Both the position numbers and the translations under genes were made by a program. The notes under the pieces were generated by a model. That model ran no database searches. It had not been told where the DNA came from and saw only the letters and a list, made by a program, of their open reading frames with translations. From Proteiniphilum sp. UBA5384 (GTDB lineage Bacteria; Bacteroidota; Bacteroidia; Bacteroidales; Dysgonomonadaceae), in assembly GCF_002410825.1 (NCBI RefSeq), contig NZ_DHOS01000047.1, forward strand, positions 128,990-192,989: a stretch of DNA of 64,000 bases, read 5' to 3'. The number at the start of each line of letters is the position of its first letter. Within the stretch, counting starts at the first letter, position 1. Positions 1 to 8,805 of this stretch are shown in pieces.

Positions 1-279
1 GCCATGGAGAATCCTTCACAATTAAGTGTGCGTGAGATGTATGATGCCGCTCTGCTCTGCGGACGTGGGTCGGAGGAGTATTATCAGTTGATAGAAACCG
101 CAGTGCGTACCTATCCCGATAATCCCGATGCCAACCTGAATGCTGCTTCCGCAGCACTGGAACAAGGAGATATTGAGGCTGCCCAAAAGTATATGCAGAA
201 GGCAGACCTTTCCACACCGGAGGGTAAGAATAATATGGAATATATCAAAATATTGAAAAAAAGCAATGATAAAAAATAG
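1..279 (+). CDS. C-terminal end of a TPR-containing fimbrial-operon protein (partial)
   Basis: The reading frame is open from the first base of the window, so this is the 3' end of a longer gene whose start lies to the left. The visible part of about 91 residues contains TPR-like helices: NPDANLNAASAALEQGDIEA followed by AQKYMQKAD and a short charged tail. This pattern matches the C-terminus of the DUF3868/OmpA-type proteins that precede fimbrillins in Bacteroidales pilus operons, but the defining domain is not in the window, so the family is inferred. The stop overlaps the next start by 14 nt, which indicates translational coupling within one operon. Confidence 0.7.
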   Translation, partial: AMENPSQLSVREMYDAALLCGRGSEEYYQLIETAVRTYPDNPDANLNAASAALEQGDIEAAQKYMQKADLSTPEGKNNMEYIKILKKSNDKK

Positions 280-1168
280 CTATAAGATAGCAGGGATTAC
301 ACTGCTTTTACTGCTTGTGTCTTGTATCAAATCTGATTACGACACGGAAAATTGCCCGGGGCTCTATACCATTACCCCTCTTGTCCCGGTAGAACTGCAA
401 CAGAGTACCAATGAATTTTTGTCCGAAGCAGCCACTTCTGTGAAGTATCCTACCGATGCGCAATGGCGTATAACCGAAGTGGGACCGGATAACACCCTCG
501 AGTTGCTGAAAGGACAATACAGGGCCTACTCCGTGAAAGGAGCAACCGACCAGGTGACGATACACTCTGGTTCGACGGTCTCTGTCAGCTCTGAAAACGG
601 GGCGGCCGGTGAACCAGGTAATTTTGTGGCAGGTGCCATTGACTTCAACGTGGAAGGAGGACTGGTCGATTGGGGTATTATCAATTACGACTTGCCGACT
701 AATATCCAGACCCGCCTGCTGACCCTGAAAGTGAAAATCGAGGGAGATAACAGCAGTTTGGTGGAATCGGTATCGGCTACCGTGGATGGCATCGCACTGT
801 CCCGTGAGTTACGCGATGCCTTTATCGAGGACGGGGAACGCAACCGTTACCCCTCGCTGAGCACAGGATATGCGGCCTATGCAATGGATGTCAAAGAGAA
901 TGATGGATTTTATACCGATTCCCGGCGGTTGTTGGGATTAGATGGCAATGCCAAACAGAACCTTGCGCTGACCATCCATTACGAGGGGGGATTCAAGAAG
1001 AGTTTCCTCTATGATATTACCGGAGACCTCGACGGGTTTCATACCCGTAAGGTAATCGAGCCTTGGTTTATACATATCGTCTTACGGGCGGGAGCCGATT
1101 TTACAGCCACTATAGAAGACTGGCAGTCAGGACCCGAAAAGTGGATGGATGCCACACCCAATAATTAA
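266..1168 (+). CDS. Fimbrial-operon lipoprotein, FimB/Mfa2- or DUF5119-like
   Basis: The 300-residue product starts with a hydrophobic helix and a lipobox (LLLLLVSC, Cys about residue 20), so it should be an outer-membrane lipoprotein. After the Cys comes an acidic stretch and a CPGLYTITPLVP segment resembling the CP-containing start of Mfa2/FimB-type anchors. The end is Trp-rich (EPWFIHIVLR, TIEDWQSGPEKW) like the terminal strand of fimbrillin-type beta domains. It overlaps the upstream cistron by 14 nt and is 30 nt from the first giant fimbrillin. FimB/Mfa2 proteins anchor the pilus and limit its length; that role is inferred from position and general pattern. Exact family assignment (Mfa2 versus DUF5119) is uncertain. 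Confidence 0.65.
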   Translation: MIKNSYKIAGITLLLLLVSCIKSDYDTENCPGLYTITPLVPVELQQSTNEFLSEAATSVKYPTDAQWRITEVGPDNTLELLKGQYRAYSVKGATDQVTIHSGSTVSVSSENGAAGEPGNFVAGAIDFNVEGGLVDWGIINYDLPTNIQTRLLTLKVKIEGDNSSLVESVSATVDGIALSRELRDAFIEDGERNRYPSLSTGYAAYAMDVKENDGFYTDSRRLLGLDGNAKQNLALTIHYEGGFKKSFLYDITGDLDGFHTRKVIEPWFIHIVLRAGADFTATIEDWQSGPEKWMDATPNN

Positions 1169-1198
1169 TCAGTAAAAGAAAACAAAAACAGCAAATAT

Positions 1199-4100
1199 AT
1201 GAAGAGCTCATTATTCAAATTTATCTTTGTAAGTACATTTGCGGCCATGTTTGCCGTAGCTTGTACGAATGATGTGGTGAACCCGGGACGGGAGGATGGC
1301 GTGGCTGTCCGTATCTCCGCCGATATGGGTGGAATGCAAAATCCGGCAATACCCAAAGCAGCAACCCGGGCAGCGAACACTACCTGGGAGCCGGGTGACG
1401 TGATCGGGGTGACGATGGTCAAACCCGTATCATTTGACGTGATCAGCCCCTACCGTAACTTTGGGTACAAGAAGACATCGGGCGACGATATTACATTCTC
1501 ACCCAACGATGCCTCGCAGATAATTTACTTCCCTACCAGTGACGAACAGGTGACTTTCAGGGCATATTACCCCTACAATAAGGAACTTGCCTCGAACTTG
1601 GTGATTCCGGTATCCACCAAGGATCAATCCAACCTGGCCGGCATCGACCTGATGACAGCCGATCACCTTGCGGGAACCTCTACCCAGGATCCCAACGTGA
1701 AGTTCCACTTCTACCACCGGTTGGCAAAAGTAGTGGTGAACCTCACCGTGGATAACAACAGCATATCCATTCTTAACGGGGTGCAACTGACAATGGGTGC
1801 CCAGAAGACAGAGGCCAGTTACGACCTGGTCAGCGAGGAGTTGATTGTCAACAACAGTGCTCCCGACGCCATCATAAACATCCCGGTTTCCGGTGCGAAA
1901 GGGGATGCCATTGTATTGCCGAGAGACGCCGGTGAAGGTATGGAATTTAAAATTACTACTGCCGAAGGGCGTATATACACGGCAGTGATGGACCAAGACC
2001 TTGAGTTGAAAGCCGGTTATATCCACACGTTTCATATCCGCTTGAAATCGGATGTGGAGATCACCGCTACCATAGAGCCGTGGATAGAAGGTCCGGAGCG
2101 CTCCTATGACGCGGTACACTTAGTGACGGGATTAGGGGTGACCGAAGGGTTTGACATGGGACACGAACTGGATCTCTTCCTGAAGGAAGGGGCTGCGCCT
2201 GACTTCTCGTTGTTAAGAAAGTTCACCCTTGATGGAGAGAACAACTGGATTCCCGCTTCGCCTGTCTATTGGGAAAGCATCGTCGGGTCACCCGCGGTAT
2301 TCCGGGGTGCTACCGTCTATGAAGAAGCATTGAACAGTACCCAGATGGCCGATATCCTTATTTCGAAAGATATTGAGGTGGCTCCGTTTAAAGGCATCAA
2401 CCTCGAACTGGAACATGCGGGCTCCAGGCTGAATATCATATTGCAATCTTCCGACGGAACATATACCGATGCCGATCTTGAAGGTGCGACCGTTGTGTTG
2501 CCCGGCTACCTGAACGCCGGTTCCTATAACAATAAGGGAGAGTTTGTACCCGGCACTGCGCGCGGCGATATAAGTCCCGAGAACGGGGTAGCCATCTTCC
2601 CGCCGCAATCCGTGGCCAATGGCGATAACCTGCTCACAGTGGAGATTGATGGACGCCTCTACGAGGTGAAGGTGGAAGAAGTAGGTGGCTTCGATTATGA
2701 AAAAGGATACGACTACACCTTTGTGGTCGACGCGAGAAAAGCCCAAGTGGAGCTGAGTACCTTGGTCAGCCCTTGGATAGAGGAGACGCGCGAGTATGAA
2801 GTTCGTATCGGATCGGCAAACCTCGATAACAACGAAGGCGACCTGTTAGACGAAGACCAACTCTATCTCTTCTCGGGTGACAACACCAACCGTGCTACCC
2901 TCCCAGGCCGATTTGTATATAACGAAACGACTGACACATGGACCTACGAAGGACCGTCGGCACCCCTCTACTGGGAAGATATCACCGACACGGGAAATCT
3001 CTACGCCTCCATTACCCGCCCCGCTTTTAATGCGGCTTCGGGTAATAACCAGTCCGCCGACTATATTACCGCTACTCCCATCGAAAACAAGGGAGGTACC
3101 CACAATACCGCGCTGAATTTCAAGATGACGCACCAAGTGGCCAAAGTGAACGTGATGCTCCGTTCCACCACATACGAAGAGTCTAAGCTGTTGAATGCCA
3201 ATGTAACCCTTCCCGGTTACGCTATTGGCGGAGGATTAGATAAAGGGATCTATGTCCCCGGAACCGGGGTAGGACCCATCCTGCTCGGGAAGCCGGTGAA
3301 AACAGGTGCCGTCCCGGAGATAACATACAACACATCGTCATACTTGCAACCGCAAACAATTGGTTTGTCGCAAGACCTCGTGACGGTGGAGATGGATGGG
3401 CGTACCTATACCGTGAAGCCGGAGGATTTAACAGCAGCCCCTTCAGATCCTGTTGTATATGAAGCAGGCAAGGTGGCCAACCTGATCATCACCATCGAGA
3501 AAACAGGATTGAGCGCCAGCGTGGAAGTGACCGGATGGACAGAGTTGCCCGCATTGGAGTACGAAGCGCTCTTCTTCTCAGTGACCAATAAGGCATCGGC
3601 CGGGTTTGAGCACAACGATCAAGTCAAGTTCTACAAGCTGAACGCCGGTGGTATCGCTGTAGAGGATATCAGTAATGTATATCAGTATACCGGTGGATCT
3701 GCCAGTGGCATGTTAAGCCCTGTGGGAACACCCTGGTATAGAGATGATTTCCAAACAGGCGATCTTATTTCGGCAATCTATCCCGCCAATGCGACCGCTC
3801 TTGTCGCCGGCGAACGCACATTCAACTGGACTGCCAAGAGTAGCGGAATTACCAACGCGCACGAAGACGACCTGATGATTGCGGCTCCTGTCGCAGCGAG
3901 GAACTTGGGAGAGATACAAGCCAATGGCGATGTGGAGTTCGAGTTCAAACACGTACTGAGCAAGGTCACGATCAACCTGATCGTGGGTGAGGGATTTGCA
4001 TCCACCGAAATAATGCCTGCCACGGTAGCGATGAATAACTTCCAGCTGTCGGGAACAGTTGATGCGATCAACGGTATAGCTACTCCGACGGGGACTGCCA

Positions 4101-4390
4101 CTACCACTTTTAACCCCACGAAGTTGGGTACACCCAATAGTGTGACAGGCAAAACGGTAGTATCCAGTTATGAGGCGTTCGTGATGCCGCAAACTATCGT
4201 AGGCAATACGGTGATGGTGACGGTGAGACTGGGCGACGGTATATTCCAAGCCAAACTACCGGCGGATAGAGTGTTTGCCGCAGGTGTGCACAACACGCTG
4301 AACCTGACGCTGAACAAGACAGGTGCAGAACTCTCTGCCTCTATTGTGGACTGGAATCATGAAGGGCCCATCGATATAGAACTACATTAA
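1199..4390 (+). CDS. Giant four-module fimbrillin-family lipoprotein
   Basis: The product is 1063 residues, about three times an ordinary fimbrillin. The N-terminus is a signal peptide with lipobox AVAC (Cys22), then a T-R-A motif at residues 56-58, followed by WEPGDVIGVTM, typical of the start of a Mfa-like fimbrillin domain. Four related modules can be seen at about 57-308, 309-534, 535-786 and 787-1063. Modules 2-4 open with an acidic G/E/D-rich strand and a YWES-like or PWYRDD segment. Each module holds an H-x2-A/S-K/R-V/L-x-V/I-type strand (HRLAKVVV, HAGSRLNI, HQVAKVNV, HVLSKVTI) and ends in a W-containing strand (EPWIEGP, SPWIEE, TGWTEL, VDWNHEG). Export as lipoprotein and assembly as a type V pilus subunit or stalk is inferred from the family. 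The next gene encodes a paralogue with the same layout. Confidence 0.88.
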   Translation: MKSSLFKFIFVSTFAAMFAVACTNDVVNPGREDGVAVRISADMGGMQNPAIPKAATRAANTTWEPGDVIGVTMVKPVSFDVISPYRNFGYKKTSGDDITFSPNDASQIIYFPTSDEQVTFRAYYPYNKELASNLVIPVSTKDQSNLAGIDLMTADHLAGTSTQDPNVKFHFYHRLAKVVVNLTVDNNSISILNGVQLTMGAQKTEASYDLVSEELIVNNSAPDAIINIPVSGAKGDAIVLPRDAGEGMEFKITTAEGRIYTAVMDQDLELKAGYIHTFHIRLKSDVEITATIEPWIEGPERSYDAVHLVTGLGVTEGFDMGHELDLFLKEGAAPDFSLLRKFTLDGENNWIPASPVYWESIVGSPAVFRGATVYEEALNSTQMADILISKDIEVAPFKGINLELEHAGSRLNIILQSSDGTYTDADLEGATVVLPGYLNAGSYNNKGEFVPGTARGDISPENGVAIFPPQSVANGDNLLTVEIDGRLYEVKVEEVGGFDYEKGYDYTFVVDARKAQVELSTLVSPWIEETREYEVRIGSANLDNNEGDLLDEDQLYLFSGDNTNRATLPGRFVYNETTDTWTYEGPSAPLYWEDITDTGNLYASITRPAFNAASGNNQSADYITATPIENKGGTHNTALNFKMTHQVAKVNVMLRSTTYEESKLLNANVTLPGYAIGGGLDKGIYVPGTGVGPILLGKPVKTGAVPEITYNTSSYLQPQTIGLSQDLVTVEMDGRTYTVKPEDLTAAPSDPVVYEAGKVANLIITIEKTGLSASVEVTGWTELPALEYEALFFSVTNKASAGFEHNDQVKFYKLNAGGIAVEDISNVYQYTGGSASGMLSPVGTPWYRDDFQTGDLISAIYPANATALVAGERTFNWTAKSSGITNAHEDDLMIAAPVAARNLGEIQANGDVEFEFKHVLSKVTINLIVGEGFASTEIMPATVAMNNFQLSGTVDAINGIATPTGTATTTFNPTKLGTPNSVTGKTVVSSYEAFVMPQTIVGNTVMVTVRLGDGIFQAKLPADRVFAAGVHNTLNLTLNKTGAELSASIVDWNHEGPIDIELH

Positions 4391-4426
4391 TCACACCCGA
4401 GCAACAAATTAAAAATTTGATTAGAT

Positions 4427-7400
4427 ATGAGACTACAATCAATTTCAAAGATATATAAATCACTGTTGGGCGGTGCCCTGTTCGCCCTCTTGGCGACCGG
4501 CTGTACCTCCGAAGATTTCGGTTCGCCGTCCACCAACGATAAGGATGCCGTGATCCTGTCGGCAGGTACTTTCTCCGCCGATCTCCGGTCTACTACCCGT
4601 GCTGCGAATAACGAATGGGAAGCCGGCGACCTGATCGGGGTGACCATGTTGGGTACATCCACTCCGGCCACGCCTATTTATACCAACCGCGAGTATCAAG
4701 CCGTGAGCGCCGGATCGGGGAGCGTGGCGTTTAACCCCGAATCGGAGGGGCAAAAGATGTATTACCCCATCAACGGTAGCGATGTGACCTTCAAGGCCTA
4801 TTATCCTTATACGGGGTTACCCGCTTATCCCGAGTATAACCTCGATGTGTCGGGACAGTCGGATCTGGCTAAATTAGACCTGATGACGGCCGAACATAAG
4901 AACAGCGATAACACGGCTGTCAACAGCAAGGATAAGAAGGAGGCGCATTTGGTATTTCATCACCGGATGACCATGATTATCGTTAATCTGGCTGCCGAAT
5001 CCCCCATCGATTTGACAGATAGCAAGTTGGTGCTGAAAGGGATGAAGACTGCCGCAAAGTATAATCTGGCGACCGATGTGTTGACACCCGATGCGACGAG
5101 CATGCAGGATATCATTGTTCCTTTGTCGCCCTCCCATACCGGGCAAGCCATCCTGCTGCCGAGGGCAGCGGCTGCGGGTGTTGCTTTCGAAGTGACTACC
5201 GCCGATGGTGGTGTGTACACTGCGGCACTGCCGTCCGACCAGGATCTGTCAGGAGGCACCAAATACACCTTCAACCTGACGTTGAAGACCACGCCTACCC
5301 TGATCACCGCCAGCATAGAGGATTGGATCGACGGGCCGACCAGAGATTACGACGTGGTGAATATCATTGCCGGCACCGGTACCAACGCCGGTTTCGAAAA
5401 TGGCGCAGAACTGAAACTTTATACCCTGGACGAGGGTGAAACAAGCTATAGCGACGGGGGGACATTCACCTTTGATGGCTCCAAATGGACAAGAAGCGGC
5501 GGACTGCTCTACTGGGAAAGCTTTACAGGACCGACAGTCGATTTCAAAGCGACCTCCACTTTTGCTCCTGCATTGAACGCCGCGCAGGTGGCTGACTATT
5601 TAGTGGCTGCCACCCCGGATGTGCCCTTGTATACCGGTCTCCATCTCGAGATGGAGCATGTGGGTGCAAAAGCGACCATCAAGCTGAGCTCAAGCGACGG
5701 AACCTATTCTGCGGCTGACTTGGACGGCGCCACGGTCACCCTGCCGGGTTATCGTAACGCTTACGATTTTGATGCGGCTACCGTAACTTATACTACCGCC
5801 GCAGTAACAGGCGATATCACTCCCGAAAAACAGGGAACGGGCACTCCTAAAGAACGGGTAGCCATCCTGCCGCCCCAGACAATTGCGGCAGATGTCACCA
5901 TCGTCAAGGTGGTGATTAATGGACATATCTATGAGGTGAAAGCTGATCCCGCATTTACTTATGAAGCAGGCAAGCGTCATGAGCTCAGGCTGGATATTAC
6001 CAAGTCGGGTGTGGAGATCACGGTCAGCCTGAAAGATTGGGAAGACGGAGATGATTATGAAGCAGAAGTAAAGATTGGTACTCCCAAAGGTAGTGCGACA
6101 AATGAAAACCTTGAGGATGGAGACAAGCTTTATCTCTTCACGGAAGAGAGTGGTACCCGCTCCGCTGTGAGAGGCTATTTTGAATACAATGCCGGAACTT
6201 GGGCATTTTCAACACCGGGCGATCCTTTATTCTGGGAAGAGTTGCCTGACAACGGTAAGTTCTATGCCCAAATGGAGCGTGATGCCGTGAACGCCACCGT
6301 CTCCTATAACCAGTCGAAAGATTATATTGTGGCTACCCCCGTGGATAACTACGGTGGCACAGGGGCTACAGGTACCCGGATAGACTTTGCGATGGAACAT
6401 GCGACATCACAGGTACAGGTTGTTTTGAGAACCTCCGATACTTATACGGCAGAGCAACTGAAAGCGGCGATAATCACCCTTCCGGGGTATGCCATCGGCG
6501 GAAGCCTCGACAAGGGCGTATATGTGCCGGGAACTAACAGAGGCGATATCCGCTTAGACGAGCCGAATAACACCGAGATATCTACCCGCACCTACCTGCA
6601 ACCACAGAGAATCGCTACAGGGCAAGAGGTGGTAAGGGTAACTATACCGGGTAGTGTTACCCCTTCAGGTACTGACCGTACTTACCATGTTACCTATAAC
6701 CACGATGTGGAGTATAACGCAGGTGAGATTACCCACCTCTTTATCACCATCAAGGGAGCGGATGTATTGGTAAGTGTGAAGGTAACTCCCTGGGAAGATC
6801 AAACTCCTGTGGAACTGAGTTACTCGTTCGATGAAAGTCCCACGAATGTGGATGGTTTTGAGGATGGCGACGAAATTACCTTCTATCGTCTCGATGGAAG
6901 CGGTAAAGTGGTCGATAGCAAAGTATATGTAGTGACTACCGTGGGTGGTAAAAAAGAGTTGGAACCTAAAGACGGAACCCCTTGGTACAGGGATGATTTC
7001 GGCACCGGCGACAAGATCGTGGCGGTCTATCCCGATGGGACAAGGACCAATGTGCCAGCCGGTGATAACACGTTCGACGTGGATATGACCGGAAAGAGTG
7101 ATCCAACCAACCGTGAAAATGATATCCAGGTGGCTTCCGACGGAGTCATCAAAGATAAAAATGCCAACGTCGATTTAACGTTCGAACATGCACTCAGCAA
7201 GGTGACGGTGAACATCATTCCGGGCGCAGGGTTTGCTCCCGGTGAAATAACTGCCGGCAATCCCTTGGTGGAGCTTATCCAGTTTATGCAGAAAGGAACG
7301 GTGGATATCACCAATGGAAACGTTTCAGGTTTGAATACTCCGGAGGATTTTGCGCCTACGTCGATTCCTCCTACCGGCATGGTCGAGTTGAGTTACTCGG

Positions 7401-7615
7401 CATTGATCCTCCCGCAGAAGAAAGATGCGAACACCACACTGGTAAAAATAACACTCAACGGTATCGAGTATGAAGCAAAATATCCAAGTGACTTCACTTT
7501 TGAACCGGGTAAAAATCATGTCTTGGATATCACCTTGGCAAAGACGGAGTTGAAGCTTTCGGCGAAAATTGCAGAGTGGCAACCCGGTACAAACGGTACC
7601 ATCACGATTGACTAA
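4427..7615 (+). CDS. Giant four-module fimbrillin-family lipoprotein (paralogue)
   Basis: This 1062-residue protein is a paralogue of the preceding gene with the same architecture: lipobox ATGC (Cys26), T-T-R-A-A at 56-60, WEAGDLIGVTM, then modules at about 58-311, 312-548, 549-800 and 801-1062. Corresponding modules resemble each other more across the two genes than neighbouring modules do within a gene; for example both third modules contain a PLYWED or PLFWEE segment followed by NQS-DYI-ATP, and both fourth modules a GTPWYRDDF segment. This suggests duplication of a complete four-module gene. It is 36 nt downstream of its paralogue and 18 nt from the next fimbrillin, so it is co-transcribed. 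Its pilus-related role is inferred from the family. Confidence 0.88.
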   Translation: MRLQSISKIYKSLLGGALFALLATGCTSEDFGSPSTNDKDAVILSAGTFSADLRSTTRAANNEWEAGDLIGVTMLGTSTPATPIYTNREYQAVSAGSGSVAFNPESEGQKMYYPINGSDVTFKAYYPYTGLPAYPEYNLDVSGQSDLAKLDLMTAEHKNSDNTAVNSKDKKEAHLVFHHRMTMIIVNLAAESPIDLTDSKLVLKGMKTAAKYNLATDVLTPDATSMQDIIVPLSPSHTGQAILLPRAAAAGVAFEVTTADGGVYTAALPSDQDLSGGTKYTFNLTLKTTPTLITASIEDWIDGPTRDYDVVNIIAGTGTNAGFENGAELKLYTLDEGETSYSDGGTFTFDGSKWTRSGGLLYWESFTGPTVDFKATSTFAPALNAAQVADYLVAATPDVPLYTGLHLEMEHVGAKATIKLSSSDGTYSAADLDGATVTLPGYRNAYDFDAATVTYTTAAVTGDITPEKQGTGTPKERVAILPPQTIAADVTIVKVVINGHIYEVKADPAFTYEAGKRHELRLDITKSGVEITVSLKDWEDGDDYEAEVKIGTPKGSATNENLEDGDKLYLFTEESGTRSAVRGYFEYNAGTWAFSTPGDPLFWEELPDNGKFYAQMERDAVNATVSYNQSKDYIVATPVDNYGGTGATGTRIDFAMEHATSQVQVVLRTSDTYTAEQLKAAIITLPGYAIGGSLDKGVYVPGTNRGDIRLDEPNNTEISTRTYLQPQRIATGQEVVRVTIPGSVTPSGTDRTYHVTYNHDVEYNAGEITHLFITIKGADVLVSVKVTPWEDQTPVELSYSFDESPTNVDGFEDGDEITFYRLDGSGKVVDSKVYVVTTVGGKKELEPKDGTPWYRDDFGTGDKIVAVYPDGTRTNVPAGDNTFDVDMTGKSDPTNRENDIQVASDGVIKDKNANVDLTFEHALSKVTVNIIPGAGFAPGEITAGNPLVELIQFMQKGTVDITNGNVSGLNTPEDFAPTSIPPTGMVELSYSALILPQKKDANTTLVKITLNGIEYEAKYPSDFTFEPGKNHVLDITLAKTELKLSAKIAEWQPGTNGTITID

Positions 7616-7633
7616 TGTGTAAAGGAGTAGAAT

Positions 7634-8788
7634 ATGAAGCGAATACAGTATATATATAGTGCGGTTGTTTGTGCGTTGCTCGTATTTGCGGGCTGCGACA
7701 AGGATGCCGTCGATACTCCCGATACGGGGGAGGGGGAGAAAGTGGCGATTACCCTTTCAGCACCCTCCCAACCGGTAACGGTGGATATAGAAAGTGTAAG
7801 GGTATCCCCTTCACGGGATATGCAGACCCGGGCGGAAACAATCAACGGCCGATCCATAGGGGTGGTGGCGGTAAATACAGATGAGACTACTCCCCTTGCC
7901 GCTGTTGATTGGTCAGATTATTATCTCGATCATGTCCGGGCAAACGGTACAAATACGCCCCTGAACAGCGAGAAAGAGGTCGTTTTCGCAACCCCTCAAT
8001 GGTGGCCCTATAATCCGGCTGAGTATCTGGCTTTCGTGGCCTATAGCCCGCATAATGGTGGCGATGGCAGGGTGACCCGCGTGGGTACCTCAAACACCTT
8101 GAAGGTTACGGCAAATACTACCGATGCTTTTCCTGATTTTGTCTATACCGAACCGGTAGGCCCTTGGAACAAGGAGACAGCCAAGGCTGCTCCGGACAAA
8201 GCTGTTTCACTGGGTGAGTTCCAACATGCGCTGGCAAAACTTGATATCGAGGTGATCCTGGTGGATAAACATGGAGACCCGATACCGTCGGCTCAATTCC
8301 CTAACCCCAACCGGTTACGGATCACCGAACTGAAGGTCTCTACCGAAGTGAAGAACGGGGAATTCAACCTGCTTGCCTCGCCCAAAGCGTGGACAGCGCT
8401 GGATGCCACGGGCTCAGAACAGACAGTGCGTACCCATATCAGCTCGTCAACAACCTTGACTTCTGATCTCCCGTTGTATACCGGTTGTATGTTATTGCCG
8501 GGAACGGAAGGTAAGAGTTATGTGACCATCACCGTTCAGGAGTTACAACCCACAGAGAGTACTGCAGTTACCATGGTTACCAGGAAAGCTAAAATTTCGG
8601 AGTTCGAAGTTTCTGCCGGGGTGGGTGCTATGCTTGAGATGGGGAAAATAACCAAACTGACCATCAAAGTCAAATATGTGGCTATCCCTACGCCTCCCGA
8701 TCCGGAGGACCCTGATGTAGAGCTAATCCTTGAAGGGCAATTGGTGGAATGGGATTATAAAGGGGAAAGTACAGTTACAATTGAATAA
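7634..8788 (+). CDS. Fimbrillin-family lipoprotein
   Basis: A 384-residue lipoprotein (lipobox FAGC, Cys21) with T-R-A at residues 65-67 followed by GRSIGVVAVN. It contains a typical fimbrillin HALAKLDIEVILVD strand and a GCMLLPGTE segment before the final strands, and ends with a Pro/Asp-rich linker and LEGQLVEWDYKGESTVTIE. This is the size of a single-subunit Mfa/FimA-type fimbrillin. The start ATG is 18 nt after the preceding stop. It may be a minor or tip-proximal subunit; the sequence does not say which. Confidence 0.85.
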   Translation: MKRIQYIYSAVVCALLVFAGCDKDAVDTPDTGEGEKVAITLSAPSQPVTVDIESVRVSPSRDMQTRAETINGRSIGVVAVNTDETTPLAAVDWSDYYLDHVRANGTNTPLNSEKEVVFATPQWWPYNPAEYLAFVAYSPHNGGDGRVTRVGTSNTLKVTANTTDAFPDFVYTEPVGPWNKETAKAAPDKAVSLGEFQHALAKLDIEVILVDKHGDPIPSAQFPNPNRLRITELKVSTEVKNGEFNLLASPKAWTALDATGSEQTVRTHISSSTTLTSDLPLYTGCMLLPGTEGKSYVTITVQELQPTESTAVTMVTRKAKISEFEVSAGVGAMLEMGKITKLTIKVKYVAIPTPPDPEDPDVELILEGQLVEWDYKGESTVTIE

Positions 8789-8805
8789 AAGCAAAGATTG
8801 AAGAT

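Noticed and set aside
1499..2119. A 206-codon - strand frame inside the first giant fimbrillin
   Set aside because: Antisense shadow of a clear coding region; similar shadows occur over all the fimbrillin genes because of their codon bias.
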